NCBI GenBank assembly: GCA_013003715.1 | Contig: JABDIN010000108.1 | Location: 156,850 to 220,849, forward strand | DNA length: 64,000 nt | Reading direction: 5' to 3' | DNA from: Desulfobacteraceae bacterium | Lineage (GTDB): Bacteria; Desulfobacterota; Desulfobacteria; Desulfobacterales; Desulfosarcinaceae | Shown: piece by piece, positions 1 through 8,172 of the stretch | How the letters are laid out: every line of letters starts with the position of its first letter | Position numbering within the stretch: the first letter of the stretch is position 1 | Program-made: the position numbers and the translations under genes | Notes under the pieces: generated by a model | The model's database searches: none | What the model was told of the DNA's origin: nothing | Seen by the model: the letters and a program-made list of their open reading frames with translations, nothing else

Positions 1-848
1 ACAATATCAGCAACCGGTTTGCCAATCAAAAGTTATTCGCCGAGATTGGATCCAAACTGCCCCGCACCTGCGTCATTCGGGTTTCACCGGATCAGGATTT
101 CTACCGGTCGGTTCTCGAATTTTCCAAGAAAGCCGGAAAGATCATCTTTCTCGAACGGAAATACCTGCTTGATCCCCAGGGATACCGCTTGAATTCGGTG
201 ACCACCCGGCACGCGCGACACCATATCGACAGCTATGGAGATTTGATTGGAAATCTCAACTTCAAGTCCATCATCGAACAAATCTGCCGCCGGATCGAAA
301 GCGGCCACGTCGAACGGGTGCATATCCTGCCCGCCGGTAAACACAGCATCAAGCATGAATTGTTCACCGTCGAAGGATCCGGTACACTCATCGCCAACAA
401 CTTTACGGAAAACTTCACGGCTGTAAGGACGGAAGAGGATGCGCGGATTGTGGCGGATATATTGAAAACCTGCCGTAATCTCGGGTACCTGAAACCCCGG
501 TCGCCGCAATATATCCGCCGGCATGCCGATTGTTTCTATTCGGCTAAAATCGATGGTATCGTGGTGGGATGCGTGGAAAAGATTCTGATCGATGAAAAAA
601 CAGTGGAACTGGCAGCGCTGGCAATCTCCACTAAATTTCGAAATCAACGGGTCGGATTGTTCCTCATCCGGGCCTTTCTAGAAGAGATGAAAAACCAGGG
701 ATATTCGACGGTAATATCAGTGACCAACAATCCCAAACTCATTTCGCTATACCTGTCCATGGCATTCGAAAAATGCTGCCCGGCAACGCTTAGCAAACGA
801 TTGTCGCGGTCTCCCGGAAAAGAGCTGTTCGTTAAACGATTAAACTAG
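1..848 (+). CDS. Acetylglutamate kinase-like / GNAT N-acetyltransferase, 3' part
   Basis: The reading frame is open from the left edge (codons begin at base 3), so the start lies outside the window. The first half of the visible protein matches the C-terminal part of an amino-acid kinase domain of the acetylglutamate kinase type, including the stretch HILPAGKHSIKHELFT. The second half is a GNAT acetyltransferase domain with the usual acetyl-CoA loop region (KFRNQRVGLFLIRAFL). Such fusions act as N-acetylglutamate synthase or synthase/kinase in the first steps of arginine synthesis. An internal ATG at 189 is not the true start, because homology runs upstream of it. The gene is convergent with cysK, 107 bp away. 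Which activity dominates cannot be told from this fragment. Confidence 0.85.
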   Translation, partial: NISNRFANQKLFAEIGSKLPRTCVIRVSPDQDFYRSVLEFSKKAGKIIFLERKYLLDPQGYRLNSVTTRHARHHIDSYGDLIGNLNFKSIIEQICRRIESGHVERVHILPAGKHSIKHELFTVEGSGTLIANNFTENFTAVRTEEDARIVADILKTCRNLGYLKPRSPQYIRRHADCFYSAKIDGIVVGCVEKILIDEKTVELAALAISTKFRNQRVGLFLIRAFLEEMKNQGYSTVISVTNNPKLISLYLSMAFEKCCPATLSKRLSRSPGKELFVKRLN

Positions 849-862
849 CCGGCCGGGAGTAT

Positions 863-918
863 GACCATAATGTCAAATGCAAGCGCTCAAATGGCAAGTG
901 ACGGCATGTTATCTGTAT
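863..918 (+). repeat. Dispersed AATGTCAAATG-type intergenic repeat, copy 1
   Basis: The segment starting TAATGTCAAATGCAAGCGC aligns along about 50 bases with the segment at 32122-32172. Shared blocks include TAATGTCAAATG, CTCAAA, and ATG-TATC near the end. It lies in the gap between two convergent genes. Related sequence occurs near 22318, 32243 and 38825. I see no coding potential in it. Confidence 0.5.
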
Positions 919-955
919 TGTAAAAAACCGGCAAAGTCCTTTTTCTCACATCGGA

Positions 956-1888
956 TCAATCGGTGTCGGTTTTGAACAAATCCGTGCTGATGTAGCGTTC
1001 TCCGGTACTGGGCAGCACGACGACGATGCGCTTGCCCTTGTTTTCCGGGCGCCCGGCGACCTCAAGGGCCGCCCATACGGCCGCCCCCGAGGAGATCCCG
1101 CACAACACCCCTTCCGTTTTGGCGACCTGGCGGGCGGTTTCAAATGCATTGTCATTGGAGACGGTGACAATATCATCGATGATATCCGTGTCCAGAATTT
1201 CGGGAACGAACCCGGCACCGATGCCCTGGATTTTATGCGGGCCTTTGGTGCCGCCGGACAGGACCGGAGAGGCTTCGGGTTCAACAGCGATGGATTTGAA
1301 TGCCGGTTTCTTGGCCTTGATGAATTGGGAAATACCGGTAATGGTGCCGCCGGTGCCGACGCCGCTGACCAGGATGTCTGCGGTGCCTTCGGTATCCTCC
1401 CAGATTTCCTTGGCGGTGGTTTCCCGGTGTGCTTCCGGATTGGCCGGATTTTTAAATTGGTCCGGCATATAGGCATTGTCGGTTGATTCGGTTATTTCCA
1501 TGGCTTTTTGTATGGCGCCGCCCATGCCATCGGCCCCCGGGGTCAGCACCAGTTGAGCGCCCAGGTGTGTCAGCAGCTTCCGGCGTTCAACGCTCATGGT
1601 ATCCGGCATCGTAAGGCAGAGGCGATACCCTTTAGCGGCGCATACGAAAGCCAGCGCGATACCGGTATTGCCGCTGGTGGGTTCGACGATCAAGCTGCCG
1701 GGGCCTATCAGATTCTGCCTCTCGGCGGATTCGATCATGGACCGGCCGATGCGGTCCTTCACGCTGCCCAGGGGATTTTGGAATTCAATTTTTGCCAGAA
1801 TCTCCGCGCCGGCGCCGTTGGCAATTCGGTTTAAACGGACCAATGGTGTCCGGCCGATGGTGGATTGAATGGTATTGAATATTTTCAT
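956..1888 (-). CDS. cysK: Cysteine synthase (O-acetylserine sulfhydrylase)
   Basis: This 310-residue protein has the usual length of CysK. It would condense O-acetylserine with sulfide to give cysteine, using PLP in the cytoplasm. The PLP lysine sits in the motif [14 protein letters not shown] near residue 43, the substrate loop is [12 protein letters not shown] near residue 70, and the phosphate-binding glycine loop is [11 protein letters not shown] near residue 175. It lies 40 bp downstream of the serine acetyltransferase gene on the same strand, so the two form a cysteine-synthesis operon. The C-terminus ends [10 protein letters not shown]. The identification as the CysK rather than the CysM or cystathionine-synthase type rests on length and motif pattern. 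Confidence 0.95.
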   Translation of the reverse strand: MKIFNTIQSTIGRTPLVRLNRIANGAGAEILAKIEFQNPLGSVKDRIGRSMIESAERQNLIGPGSLIVEPTSGNTGIALAFVCAAKGYRLCLTMPDTMSVERRKLLTHLGAQLVLTPGADGMGGAIQKAMEITESTDNAYMPDQFKNPANPEAHRETTAKEIWEDTEGTADILVSGVGTGGTITGISQFIKAKKPAFKSIAVEPEASPVLSGGTKGPHKIQGIGAGFVPEILDTDIIDDIVTVSNDNAFETARQVAKTEGVLCGISSGAAVWAALEVAGRPENKGKRIVVVLPSTGERYISTDLFKTDTD

Positions 1889-1928
1889 GTTGTCTCCTAT
1901 TCACAAAAGGTGATCATTTTCAGACCGG

Positions 1929-2915
1929 CTACCCTGCCTCCTGAATGGCGATTTTTGACCGGTTGGACTTGTACACAAGCTTCGGGTTTTCCAGAAGCAC
2001 CGTCGTATCTGCGGGCACGCTGCCGGTGATCCACACGTTGCCGCCGATAACCGACCGGGCGCCGATGATGGTTTGGCCGCCCAGGATGGTGGCGCCGGAA
2101 TAGATAATCACATCATCCTCGATGGTGGGGTGACGTTTTTTACCGCGCAATTTTTTCCCGGCGTCCTTGGGCAGTGACAATGCCCCCAGCGTAACCCCCT
2201 GGTAGACCCGCACATTCCGGCCGATTTCGGTGGTCTCCCCGATGACGATACCGGTGCCGTGATCGATGGCAAACCGCTCACCGATTTGAGCGCCGGGGTG
2301 GATATCGATACCGGTCTCCCGGTGTGCATGTTCGGTCATTATCCGCGGCAGCATGGGGACACCATGTTTGCTGATTTCATGCGCCACCCGGTAAACCGTT
2401 ATGGCATAGATACCGGGATAGCAGAAGATTATTTCATCGTAGCCTTTGGCCGCCGGATCGCCGTCAAACGCCGCCTGAACATCCGTGGCCAGAATCCGCC
2501 GCAAGGCCGGAACGGATGACAGGACATCAAGGGCGATCTTCTGCCCGAGCTCTTCACAATCCTTGCAGGATTGGTGATATTTGAAACAATCATGACGGAT
2601 ATGGTGGGTAATGTTTTCAGACAGCAGATCATAGAGTTGGGATACGGATTGTCCCATGCCATACTTCAGATTTGCCGGATCCAGCTTTTCCTTTTCATAA
2701 TATCCGGGAAATAAAATCTCCCTGAATTTGTCTATTATTTCGGAAACATAACCTTCTGTTGTAAGGGGTTCATACTCCACATGGGAGAACGCGTCCGTAT
2801 CAATGCAATCCTTGATGATTTGTTCGGCAATCTCCGGCAACCTGGCGCGGATGCCGGCACTCACCTCGGCATCGGTCCGGCATGCCTTATCGAGTTCCAG
2901 GGTGTTCTTTACCAT
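1929..2915 (-). CDS. cysE: Serine O-acetyltransferase, long form
   Basis: The protein acetylates serine with acetyl-CoA to make O-acetylserine, the substrate of the neighbouring CysK. The C-terminal half contains the left-handed beta-helix hexapeptide repeats, with the catalytic core [22 protein letters not shown] near residue 210 and GAKV-like turns. At 328 residues it is longer than the E. coli enzyme (about 273), because of an extended helical N-terminal half. This long EpsC-like form is common in deltaproteobacterial and plant-type relatives. The ATG at 2915 is preceded by GGAGACGGGAA, a good ribosome binding site. It is the first gene of the cysE-cysK pair. Confidence 0.93.
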   Translation of the reverse strand: MVKNTLELDKACRTDAEVSAGIRARLPEIAEQIIKDCIDTDAFSHVEYEPLTTEGYVSEIIDKFREILFPGYYEKEKLDPANLKYGMGQSVSQLYDLLSENITHHIRHDCFKYHQSCKDCEELGQKIALDVLSSVPALRRILATDVQAAFDGDPAAKGYDEIIFCYPGIYAITVYRVAHEISKHGVPMLPRIMTEHAHRETGIDIHPGAQIGERFAIDHGTGIVIGETTEIGRNVRVYQGVTLGALSLPKDAGKKLRGKKRHPTIEDDVIIYSGATILGGQTIIGARSVIGGNVWITGSVPADTTVLLENPKLVYKSNRSKIAIQEAG

Positions 2916-2977
2916 TTCCCGTCTCCTTGGATATGACTGATTCTGTTAACATAAGCAGATTATTATTGCAGGCAAGA

Positions 2978-3691
2978 TCATCCGGTGGAACTGGACGTAT
3001 TCAACTTGTACCCCACCCCCTGAACCGTGAGGATATAATTCGGCTGGTCCGGATTTTCCTCGACCTTCGATCGCAGATGCTGGACATGGACATCGATGGC
3101 ACGGCTCCACTTATACAGGGTTTTATCCGGCCAGATCTCACGCCGGATGGTATGCCGGTCCAATACACATCCCGCGTGTTTTGACAGCAGGGACAGGATT
3201 TCGAACTCTTTTTTGGTCAGGTTCACGGAGCGGCCGCCGACCATGACCTCCCGTGTGTCCGGATCGATGAAAAGACCGTTGATCTCCTGCGCCACACCGG
3301 ATGGATGCGAGGTTTGCATTCTTCTCAAACAGGCATTTATACGGGCGGCAAGCTCCAAATAGTCGAAGGGTTTGACCAGGTAATCGTCCGCACCGCTCTC
3401 CAGGCCCAACACCTTGTCCGAGATGCCATCCTTGGCGGTCAGCATGATAATCGGTACCGGTGACCGCCCACGGATTGCCCGGCATACCTGTATGCCATCC
3501 ATATCCGGCAGCATCAGGTCCAGCACCACTAGTTCCGGTGTATACCGGTCGAATATGTCCAGGGCTTCCTGCCCGCAGCTCGCCATGTCCGGCGTATACC
3601 CGTCGAGCCGCAGGTTATCCTCAAGAATAGTCCGAATATCCGGATCATCGTCGACAACCAGTATGTGATGCTTTTGGACGGGGTTCACCAT
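2978..3691 (-). CDS. OmpR-family response regulator
   Basis: A receiver domain occupies about residues 8-120, with the acidic pair at D14/D15, the phosphoacceptor D58 in VVLDLMLPDMDG, and the switch lysine in LVKPFDY. A winged-helix DNA-binding domain of the OmpR/PhoB type follows, with RAIDVHVQHLRSKVE as the recognition region. The ATG at 3691 has GGAAG seven bases upstream, so I chose it over the TTG at 3718, which overlaps the stop of the kinase gene. Kinase and regulator overlap or abut and are surely co-transcribed. The likely DNA target is the direct-repeat array at 5490-5527, between this system and the cytochrome operon. Confidence 0.92.
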   Translation of the reverse strand: MVNPVQKHHILVVDDDPDIRTILEDNLRLDGYTPDMASCGQEALDIFDRYTPELVVLDLMLPDMDGIQVCRAIRGRSPVPIIMLTAKDGISDKVLGLESGADDYLVKPFDYLELAARINACLRRMQTSHPSGVAQEINGLFIDPDTREVMVGGRSVNLTKKEFEILSLLSKHAGCVLDRHTIRREIWPDKTLYKWSRAIDVHVQHLRSKVEENPDQPNYILTVQGVGYKLNTSSSTG

Positions 3692-3714
3692 GATCACTTC
3701 CGTATGGTAAAAGT

Positions 3715-5364
3715 TCAATTCAACAAGTCCTGATGCTGCGGCTCCATGGGAAGTGCGAATTTGAAAACACTTCCTTTACCCGGCCGGCTCTCCACGCTGA
3801 TCCGTCCTCCGTGTGCAAGGACCAGCGCCTTGCAAATGGAAAGCCCGATGCCGGAGGATCCTTTGTGCACATGATCATTGGGCCGTCCGGGTATCTGATA
3901 GAACTTTTGAAATATGGCGTCGTGATGCCGTGGATCGATACCGGGTCCCTCATCCGCAATCGCCGTCGTGATATGGTTGCCGCTGCGCGCAATGTCAACC
4001 TGCACCTTGCTGTGGTGGGGAGAAAACTTGACCGCATTGGAAACCAGGTTGGAAAGCACCTGAAACAGGCGGTGGGGATCTGCGTTGAGGTATAGTTCGT
4101 CCCGGCATTTCAATTCGATCCGGATTGCTTTTTCGGCGGCCACCGCCTCATGGGAGAGTATGACGTCCTTTGCCATTCCGGACAGCTGTACCCGCTGCCG
4201 GTCCAATTCCAGTCGACCGTTTTCAATCCGCGCATAATCCAGAAAATCAATGATCGTCTGGTGCAGATGCTCGGTGTTTTTACGGATGATGTTCACATAT
4301 ACCGGGTCCGCACACGAGGATTTGCGTATCAAGGTATCGGTTGCGCCTTTGATGGCGGTGAGCGGGGTTCTCAATTCATGGGAAATGTCGCTGAAAAAAT
4401 CCGTTTTGGCCTGGTTCAATTTGGTCAACTCGCCATTGAGCTCCAAAAGCTTCCGATTGGTCGCGTGATATTGTCCGGTGGCCTGGGTAATCTTTTTTTC
4501 CAGTTCCAGGTGCTGATTTTTAAGCTTGTCGTCAATCAGGTAGCATAGGCCGGTAAGCTGGGATAACTCGTCACCTTTGATCTCCGGAACATGGTCAAAG
4601 TCCTGTGACCGGATTCGGGAGGTAATATCCCTGATCTTTCTAATGGGCCGGGAAATGAGGCGCTGGGTCAAAAAGAACAGAATCATCATAACGGTGATGG
4701 TCAGTCCGGCCATGGCCGAAAACAGGGACAACTTTTCGCTTTTGATTGCGTCCACGGCCTCCCGGCAGGGGATAAGCACACTGATGCACCCGCCGACATC
4801 GCCCACCTGATAAATCGTTGTGGTGTGGCAGCCCAGGCAGCTCTCCCGTATCAACAGCGGCGCCGCATAACGGTAAACATAGTTGCCGTTTGTCCGTTCC
4901 AGGCGGCCGAGACCGTTTTGCTCTCCGGATTTAAACAGGGCGATGGCCCGGGATTCGAACTCATCCGGCTGATTCAGGGGATTGATACCATCATGGTTGG
5001 CTAAATTGAACGAGTATAGCCGGCTCCTGCCCGCGTATTCCGACAAGCTTCGGGTCAATCCCGCAGGTGTGATACGGGTGTAGGCTTTTCCGTGCACATC
5101 ATGAAGTTTCGGGCTGTCGAGGATATAGTCGGTGAAGGTGTTGTCCTTATTGGCCACCAGAACATAGTTATGGTCCGATACCCATTGACGGGTGAGAACG
5201 ATCTGCCGGTGGAGGATAACCGCCTGCTTCTCCACCTGCGCCATGATGTATTGCTCCTGCCTGCCGGATATCCAAAAATACAGCGCACTGAAAACCGCAG
5301 CGAGCATCACGCCGGTGATGATCAGATACTTTAAGGAGATATGTCGACGGGCATATGTGAGCAT
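3715..5364 (-). CDS. Sensor histidine kinase with periplasmic c-type heme (DUF3365-like) domain
   Basis: The protein runs N-terminal membrane segment (residues 14-34), periplasmic domain, second membrane segment near 240, HAMP, HisKA with DISHELRTPLTAIKGA as H-box, then HATPase with N, G1 and G2 boxes. The periplasmic domain ends with SCLGCHTT, a CxxCH heme-attachment motif. Its layout fits the DUF3365/Tll0287-like family, which binds one c-type heme and senses redox state or a diatomic gas. An in-frame extension to 5457 exists, but the ATG at 5364 places the first membrane helix normally. The gene precedes the response regulator and faces a multiheme cytochrome operon, so it probably controls respiratory use of a nitrogen oxide. 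The ligand is not known. Confidence 0.88.
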   Translation of the reverse strand: MLTYARRHISLKYLIITGVMLAAVFSALYFWISGRQEQYIMAQVEKQAVILHRQIVLTRQWVSDHNYVLVANKDNTFTDYILDSPKLHDVHGKAYTRITPAGLTRSLSEYAGRSRLYSFNLANHDGINPLNQPDEFESRAIALFKSGEQNGLGRLERTNGNYVYRYAAPLLIRESCLGCHTTTIYQVGDVGGCISVLIPCREAVDAIKSEKLSLFSAMAGLTITVMMILFFLTQRLISRPIRKIRDITSRIRSQDFDHVPEIKGDELSQLTGLCYLIDDKLKNQHLELEKKITQATGQYHATNRKLLELNGELTKLNQAKTDFFSDISHELRTPLTAIKGATDTLIRKSSCADPVYVNIIRKNTEHLHQTIIDFLDYARIENGRLELDRQRVQLSGMAKDVILSHEAVAAEKAIRIELKCRDELYLNADPHRLFQVLSNLVSNAVKFSPHHSKVQVDIARSGNHITTAIADEGPGIDPRHHDAIFQKFYQIPGRPNDHVHKGSSGIGLSICKALVLAHGGRISVESRPGKGSVFKFALPMEPQHQDLLN

Positions 5365-5392
5365 TAGGTCTCTTTTTATGAGCTTGATGACG

Positions 5393-5422
5393 ATCGATAT
5401 TCGGGAAACCGACAATATCGAT
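5393..5422. repeat. 9-bp inverted repeat at the kinase promoter
   Basis: ATCGATATT (5393-5401) is mirrored by AATATCGAT (5414-5422) across a 12-base loop. It begins 29 bp before the kinase start and covers the predicted -10 box. It may be an operator or a local hairpin. Confidence 0.45.
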
Positions 5423-5442
5423 ATCAAATTTGGTTTGATCAA
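5414..5442 (-). promoter_or_regulatory. Candidate sigma-70 promoter of the kinase/regulator operon
   Basis: On the minus strand TTGATC (5442-5437) and GATATT (5419-5414) are separated by 17 bases. Each box matches four of six consensus positions. The site lies 50 bp upstream of the kinase ATG. Confidence 0.4.
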
Positions 5443-5489
5443 ACAAGCAAAGACCACAAGGTGGTACCGATGGGACCGACTGAGTAAAA

Positions 5490-5527
5490 TTTACACTTTT
5501 TTTACATCCTTTTACAGCATCTTTACC
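5490..5527 (+). promoter_or_regulatory. Four TTTACA direct repeats at 10-11 bp spacing: likely response-regulator binding array
   Basis: TTTACA occurs at 5490, 5501 and 5511, and TTTACC at 5522, giving steps of 11, 10 and 11 bases. That helical phasing is the hallmark of OmpR/PhoB-family tandem binding sites. The array lies between the divergent kinase operon (start 5364) and the cytochrome operon (start 5691). The adjacent OmpR-type regulator is the natural candidate to bind it. Confidence 0.65.
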
Positions 5528-5690
5528 TTGGGTTTTGATACTTTGATGATGACTTTCCAGATAATCTTGAGTGGAAATCGTCAATTGCCGGTTCATCACC
5601 TGCTATTTCCATCGATAAACCATTAATGATGAGGTCCTTAACCGCGTGCAACCCGTCCGGAAATTCCGGATAACATCTCCTGGGTCAGGT

Positions 5691-6245
5691 ATGAAAAAAA
5701 AGCATATTATCGGGATAACATTGATCGCCGCCGGTATCGTTATCGGATTTCCCCTGTTCAGCATGACTTACTATACCATGGTCCGTACATCAACTCCCGG
5801 ATTCTGCGCATCCTGTCATGAAATTGAGTTTGCCTACAATACGTGGAAAACATCCACCCATGTCAACAATGCCCAGGGTTTTGTGGCGGATTGCATGGAT
5901 TGCCACCTGCCGGCCCCCCACGACACGATCAACTTTTTCTATAGTAAAACCTTCCACGGTATCAAAGATGTCTTTGTTCATTTTTTGGGCGGTCCCTATG
6001 ACCGGGAAAAAAACCGGCAGGCCGCTTATGACGCTTTCACAAACCAGCAATGCCAGAAATGTCACCGGAATATTTTATATATCCCTGAAAAACGGGGCGC
6101 CATGCTGGCCCACCGGTCCGTCATTTATCCCCGGGAGGGTTTTGAAAAACGATGTGTGGACTGCCATAGAAATCTGGTCCACGTGGAGCGCGATGTGTAT
6201 GAATACAAACAATTCAAGACAGCCTACAAGGGCTTGGGACTTTAA
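5691..6245 (+). CDS. NapC/NrfH-family membrane-anchored tetraheme cytochrome c
   Basis: A single N-terminal membrane helix (about residues 5-26) anchors a periplasmic domain with four CxxCH motifs: FCASCHE, CMDCH, CQKCH and CVDCH. The length of 184 residues fits NapC/NrfH quinol dehydrogenases, which take electrons from menaquinol and hand them to a periplasmic multiheme reductase. The ATG at 5691 follows CAGGT closely and gives a normal signal anchor; a GTG at 5646 is possible but adds an unusual tail. The next gene, 94 bp downstream, encodes the octaheme partner, so this is most likely its electron donor, like NrfH for NrfA or HaoC for epsilon-type HaoA. Confidence 0.92.
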   Translation: MKKKHIIGITLIAAGIVIGFPLFSMTYYTMVRTSTPGFCASCHEIEFAYNTWKTSTHVNNAQGFVADCMDCHLPAPHDTINFFYSKTFHGIKDVFVHFLGGPYDREKNRQAAYDAFTNQQCQKCHRNILYIPEKRGAMLAHRSVIYPREGFEKRCVDCHRNLVHVERDVYEYKQFKTAYKGLGL

Positions 6246-6339
6246 TGCATTTGCAACCGATTGACCACCGACGAATCAATGAAACGGGCACATATTCGAT
6301 TTTGATTTAAAGAGATACCACAATTAAGGGGGGCTTACG

Positions 6340-7740
6340 ATGAAAAAAACGGGTAAGATACTTGCTGCGATGTTGATATCGGCAGGATTGATCGCGGCGT
6401 CGATGGTGACCGCCGATGTCCTGGCGCAGCAAAATCAGCCAAAAGAGAAATCTTTTCGGATCGAGCGCGGCATGCCAAAGGAGGCCATGGCCTGTATCGA
6501 TTGCCATAAAAAAGAGAACCCGGGTCTGTTTGCGGACTGGGCCCAGAGCCGTCACGCTGCAGCCAACATCACCTGCTATGATTGTCACGCAGCCGACGCC
6601 ACGGACGCGGATGTCAGTCAAGCCCACTACAAACAATATGAACGCTCCGACCATAAGTTCGGTACCAGCGAGTATAAAACACCCATTGCTGCGGTGGTGA
6701 CCCCAAAAGACTGTTCACGCTGTCATCCGGATGAATCCAAGCAGTACAGCGTGAGCAAGCATGCCAACACCATGGAGATTATCTGGAAGATCGATCCCTG
6801 GCTGAACCATGGCATGAACAGTGATTTTGAACGGGCATCCGGCTGCTACCACTGCCATGGCACGATCCTGAAAACAAAGGACGGAAAGCTGGACCCGGAA
6901 ACCTGGCCGAATGTCGGGGTCGGCAGAATCAATTTGGACGGCAGCAAAGGCAGTTGCACCAGTTGCCACACGCGTCACCGATTTTCAGTGATGGAGGCCA
7001 GAAAACCCGAAGCCTGCGGCCAGTGCCACCTGGGACCGGATCATCCGCAGATCGAAATCTTCATGGAATCGAAGCACGGTGATATTTACACCGCCCATGG
7101 CGATGATTATAACTGGGATTCAGCGCCGGGCACTTGGACACCCGGAGTGGATTTCAGAGGCCCCACCTGCGCCTCCTGTCACATGTCCGGATCAGGCACC
7201 GTGCTGACCAGCCATGATGTTACCGAACGCCTCTCCTGGGAAATTCAGGCCCCGTTAACGGTAAGACCCCAGGATTTCGCGGCGTTCCCCGCCAAGACCA
7301 ACTGGCAGACGGAGCGCGATAAAATGAAGGAAGTGTGCACCCAGTGTCACGGAAACACCTGGGTGGACGACCATTATTATAAGCTGGACAAGGTGGTCGA
7401 AGAGTATAACGAAGTGTACTTCAAGCCGGCCAAGAAAATACTCGACGAATTGTACGACAAGGGGCTCATGGATAAAAGTCGCTTCTTCGATGAGCACCTG
7501 GAGGTCGAATATTATGAATTGTGGCACCATGAGGGCCGGCGTGCCCGCATGGGAACGGCGATGATGGCGCCGGATTATGCCTGGTGGCATGGATTTTACG
7601 AATGTAAAAAACGGTACAACTCATACATGGAAGAGGCCCGTGAGCTGATCAGCCATAATAAAAAAGCTTACAAAGCCACGGACTTCCCCAACGCCACCGG
7701 CACCACCCAAAAACCCAAGGAGTTATTCCCGGATCAATAA
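6340..7740 (+). CDS. Octaheme cytochrome c, hydroxylamine oxidoreductase (HAO)-like
   Basis: A signal peptide (residues 1-30, ending VLAQQ) leads into a 466-residue protein with exactly eight CxxCH motifs: CIDCH, CYDCH, CSRCH, CYHCH, CTSCH, CGQCH, CASCH and CTQCH. Spacing and the C-terminal region with EYYELWHHEGRRARMG and APDYAWWHG match the HAO family. In nitrifiers HAO oxidises hydroxylamine; in anaerobes homologues paired with a NapC-type cytochrome are thought to reduce nitrite or hydroxylamine to ammonium. The pairing with the preceding tetraheme protein favours the reductive role here. Whether the tyrosine that forms the P460 cross-link is present cannot be decided by eye. AAGGGGGG lies seven bases upstream of the ATG. 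A strong terminator follows. Confidence 0.9.
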   Translation: MKKTGKILAAMLISAGLIAASMVTADVLAQQNQPKEKSFRIERGMPKEAMACIDCHKKENPGLFADWAQSRHAAANITCYDCHAADATDADVSQAHYKQYERSDHKFGTSEYKTPIAAVVTPKDCSRCHPDESKQYSVSKHANTMEIIWKIDPWLNHGMNSDFERASGCYHCHGTILKTKDGKLDPETWPNVGVGRINLDGSKGSCTSCHTRHRFSVMEARKPEACGQCHLGPDHPQIEIFMESKHGDIYTAHGDDYNWDSAPGTWTPGVDFRGPTCASCHMSGSGTVLTSHDVTERLSWEIQAPLTVRPQDFAAFPAKTNWQTERDKMKEVCTQCHGNTWVDDHYYKLDKVVEEYNEVYFKPAKKILDELYDKGLMDKSRFFDEHLEVEYYELWHHEGRRARMGTAMMAPDYAWWHGFYECKKRYNSYMEEARELISHNKKAYKATDFPNATGTTQKPKELFPDQ

Positions 7741-7764
7741 ACACCCCCGTCGTACGGGCCCCAA

Positions 7765-7808
7765 AAAAACAAAACCCTGCTTGCTCAAGCAAGCAGGGTT
7801 TTGTTTTT
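7765..7808 (+). terminator. Strong hairpin terminator after the cytochrome operon
   Basis: A perfect 20-bp stem (arms 7765-7784 and 7789-7808, core CCCTGCTTGC/GCAAGCAGGG) encloses a TCAA loop. The 3' arm ends in TTTTGTTTTT, and the 5' arm is A-rich, so it can act in both directions. Confidence 0.9.
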
Positions 7809-7855
7809 CCCCACGGGGTCCCCGGATCAGGGATCAGCCGATTTACCCGTTCTTT

Positions 7856-8065
7856 TCAGGTAAACAGGCAGACCTTGCATTCTTTCGCGAATTTCAGGAA
7901 ATCTTCGGCGGTCCACACCACCGCACCATCGATGAGTTTGGATTCGTTGATTTCCATCATGTCGATGGTCATTATATCGGTATTTATACCTATTTCGGCT
8001 TCACGGCTTGATTTCGGAGCAATCACTATCCATCTTAGCAAAGAGAGGGCGGGTGAGTTTGACAT
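7856..8065 (-). CDS. Small hypothetical protein, possibly a remnant
   Basis: This 69-codon frame is not recognised. From about residue 32 onward (MTIDMMEINESKL to the end) codon choice resembles the neighbouring genes, with many C- or G-ending codons, and the product is acidic with a Cys pair near the end (ECKVC). No good ribosome binding site precedes the ATG, and the first 30 codons look less coding. It could be a short real gene starting at an internal ATG, or the 3' remnant of a longer one. Confidence 0.3.
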   Translation of the reverse strand: MSNSPALSLLRWIVIAPKSSREAEIGINTDIMTIDMMEINESKLIDGAVVWTAEDFLKFAKECKVCLFT

Positions 8066-8172
8066 AAGTCAATGCGGTTCGCTCAATAAGGATTATCATT
8101 ATTTCACGTGACGAACAAAGATTTTTTTAATGACCGAAGCTTGGTTGAATCAACTGGGGAGGAGTCTCGGAT

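Noticed and set aside
189..848. A separate acetyltransferase gene starting at ATG 189
   Set aside because: Kinase-domain similarity and an open frame extend upstream to the window edge, so this ATG is internal.
863..918. CRISPR-like repeats
   Set aside because: The repeats are dispersed single copies many kilobases apart, not an array with spacers.
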